DNA of 5,787 nucleotides from Candidatus Aphodoplasma excrementigallinarum (GTDB lineage: Bacteria > Bacillota > Clostridia > UBA1381 > UMGS1253). The notes beneath the pieces were generated by a model, which was not told the DNA's origin, ran no database searches, and saw nothing but the letters and a program-made list of their open reading frames with translations. A program made the translations under genes and the position numbers. The stretch lies in assembly GCA_018713805.1 (NCBI GenBank), contig DVOF01000113.1, positions 1-5,787 on the forward strand, written 5' to 3'. Shown piece by piece: positions 5,691 through 5,787 of the stretch (position 1 is its first letter; every line of letters starts with the position of its first letter).

Positions 5691-5716
5691 ATACCATATC
5701 AAAATAGAAAAATCAA
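5688..5716 (-). promoter_or_regulatory. lexA promoter
   Basis: On the minus strand the -35 box TTGATT (5716-5711), a 17-base spacer and the -10 box TATACT (5693-5688) form a good sigma-A promoter. An extended -10 (TGG) precedes the -10 box. Transcription would start near 5681, about 36 bases before the lexA start codon. Confidence 0.75.
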
Positions 5717-5727
5717 ACAAATGTTTA
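5714..5727. promoter_or_regulatory. Candidate LexA (SOS) box
   Basis: CAAACAAATGTTTA fits the Gram-positive LexA consensus CGAACRNRYGTTYC except for A in place of G in the GAAC half and the final base. The core AAAC-N4-GTTT is symmetric and overlaps the lexA -35 box, the expected place for autorepression. Nothing closer to GAAC-N4-GTTC is present in the lexA upstream region. Confidence 0.6.
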
Positions 5728-5736
5728 CTTATTTTC

Positions 5737-5765
5737 TTGATTTTTTGCAATTTTTTTGTTATACT
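5737..5765 (+). promoter_or_regulatory. Divergent promoter leading out of the window
   Basis: The -35 box TTGATT (5737-5742), a 17-base spacer and TATACT (5760-5765) with an upstream TGT (extended -10) mirror the lexA promoter exactly. The start would be near 5772. The terminal TTGGAG (5782-5787) could begin a ribosome binding site for a rightward gene that lies beyond the edge. Confidence 0.6.
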
Positions 5766-5787
5766 GTGTACATCACATGGCTTGGAG

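Noticed and set aside
5646..5750. Upstream extension of the lexA reading frame (35 extra residues)
   Set aside because: It covers the lexA promoter and SOS-box region. LexA proteins start near MPRTSNK, and AGGAG lies 8 bases before the ATG at 5645.
1..5787. CRISPR arrays, tRNA or rRNA genes, insertion sequences, transposases, attachment sites
   Set aside because: I saw no regularly spaced repeats, cloverleaf or rRNA signatures, or mobile-element genes in reading both strands.

Overview
The window reads as chromosomal DNA of a spore-forming member of the Bacillota, most likely class Clostridia. The evidence is a YunB-type sporulation protein, a Gram-positive style LexA, strong AGGAG/GGGAGG ribosome binding sites with GTG and TTG starts, and a tetrahydrofolate (THF) riboswitch in front of an ECF-type folate transporter gene. 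Base composition is around half G+C, above that of classical low-GC clostridia. Genus cannot be fixed from the sequence.

Layout, left to right. Positions 78-2106 hold a two-gene rightward unit: a small protein with two predicted membrane segments and no recognised family, then a 508-residue metal-dependent amidohydrolase of the YtcJ / N-substituted formamide deformylase type. An AT-rich gap (2107-2361) follows. It carries two 20-bp inverted repeats, a strong sigma-A promoter (TTGCAA, 17 bp, TATAAT), a THF riboswitch aptamer, and an expression platform in which a terminator-like, SD-masking hairpin competes with an alternative hairpin. Positions 2362-4134 hold folT (folate ECF substrate-binding membrane subunit) and folC (folylpolyglutamate synthase), adjacent and evidently co-transcribed. 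A large hairpin with a T-run (4147-4199) ends that operon and also contains the ribosome binding site of the next gene, yunB (4198-4914). A bidirectional terminator (4918-4952) separates yunB from the convergent lexA gene (4965-5645, minus strand). The last 140 bases hold the lexA promoter with a LexA-box-like site and a divergent promoter firing out of the right edge.

Functional picture. The core is a folate salvage unit: FolT imports folate with the shared ECF energising module (not in this window), FolC adds glutamates to trap it, and the THF-sensing leader would shut the unit down when reduced folate is plentiful. The remaining genes (amidohydrolase pair, yunB, lexA) look like independent neighbours. 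No mobile elements, CRISPR arrays, tRNAs or rRNAs were seen. I found no clearly new multi-gene system. The most interesting material is regulatory: the riboswitch platform, the same 15-base SD plus T-run module used in front of both folT and yunB, and the operator-like repeats at the folT and lexA promoters.
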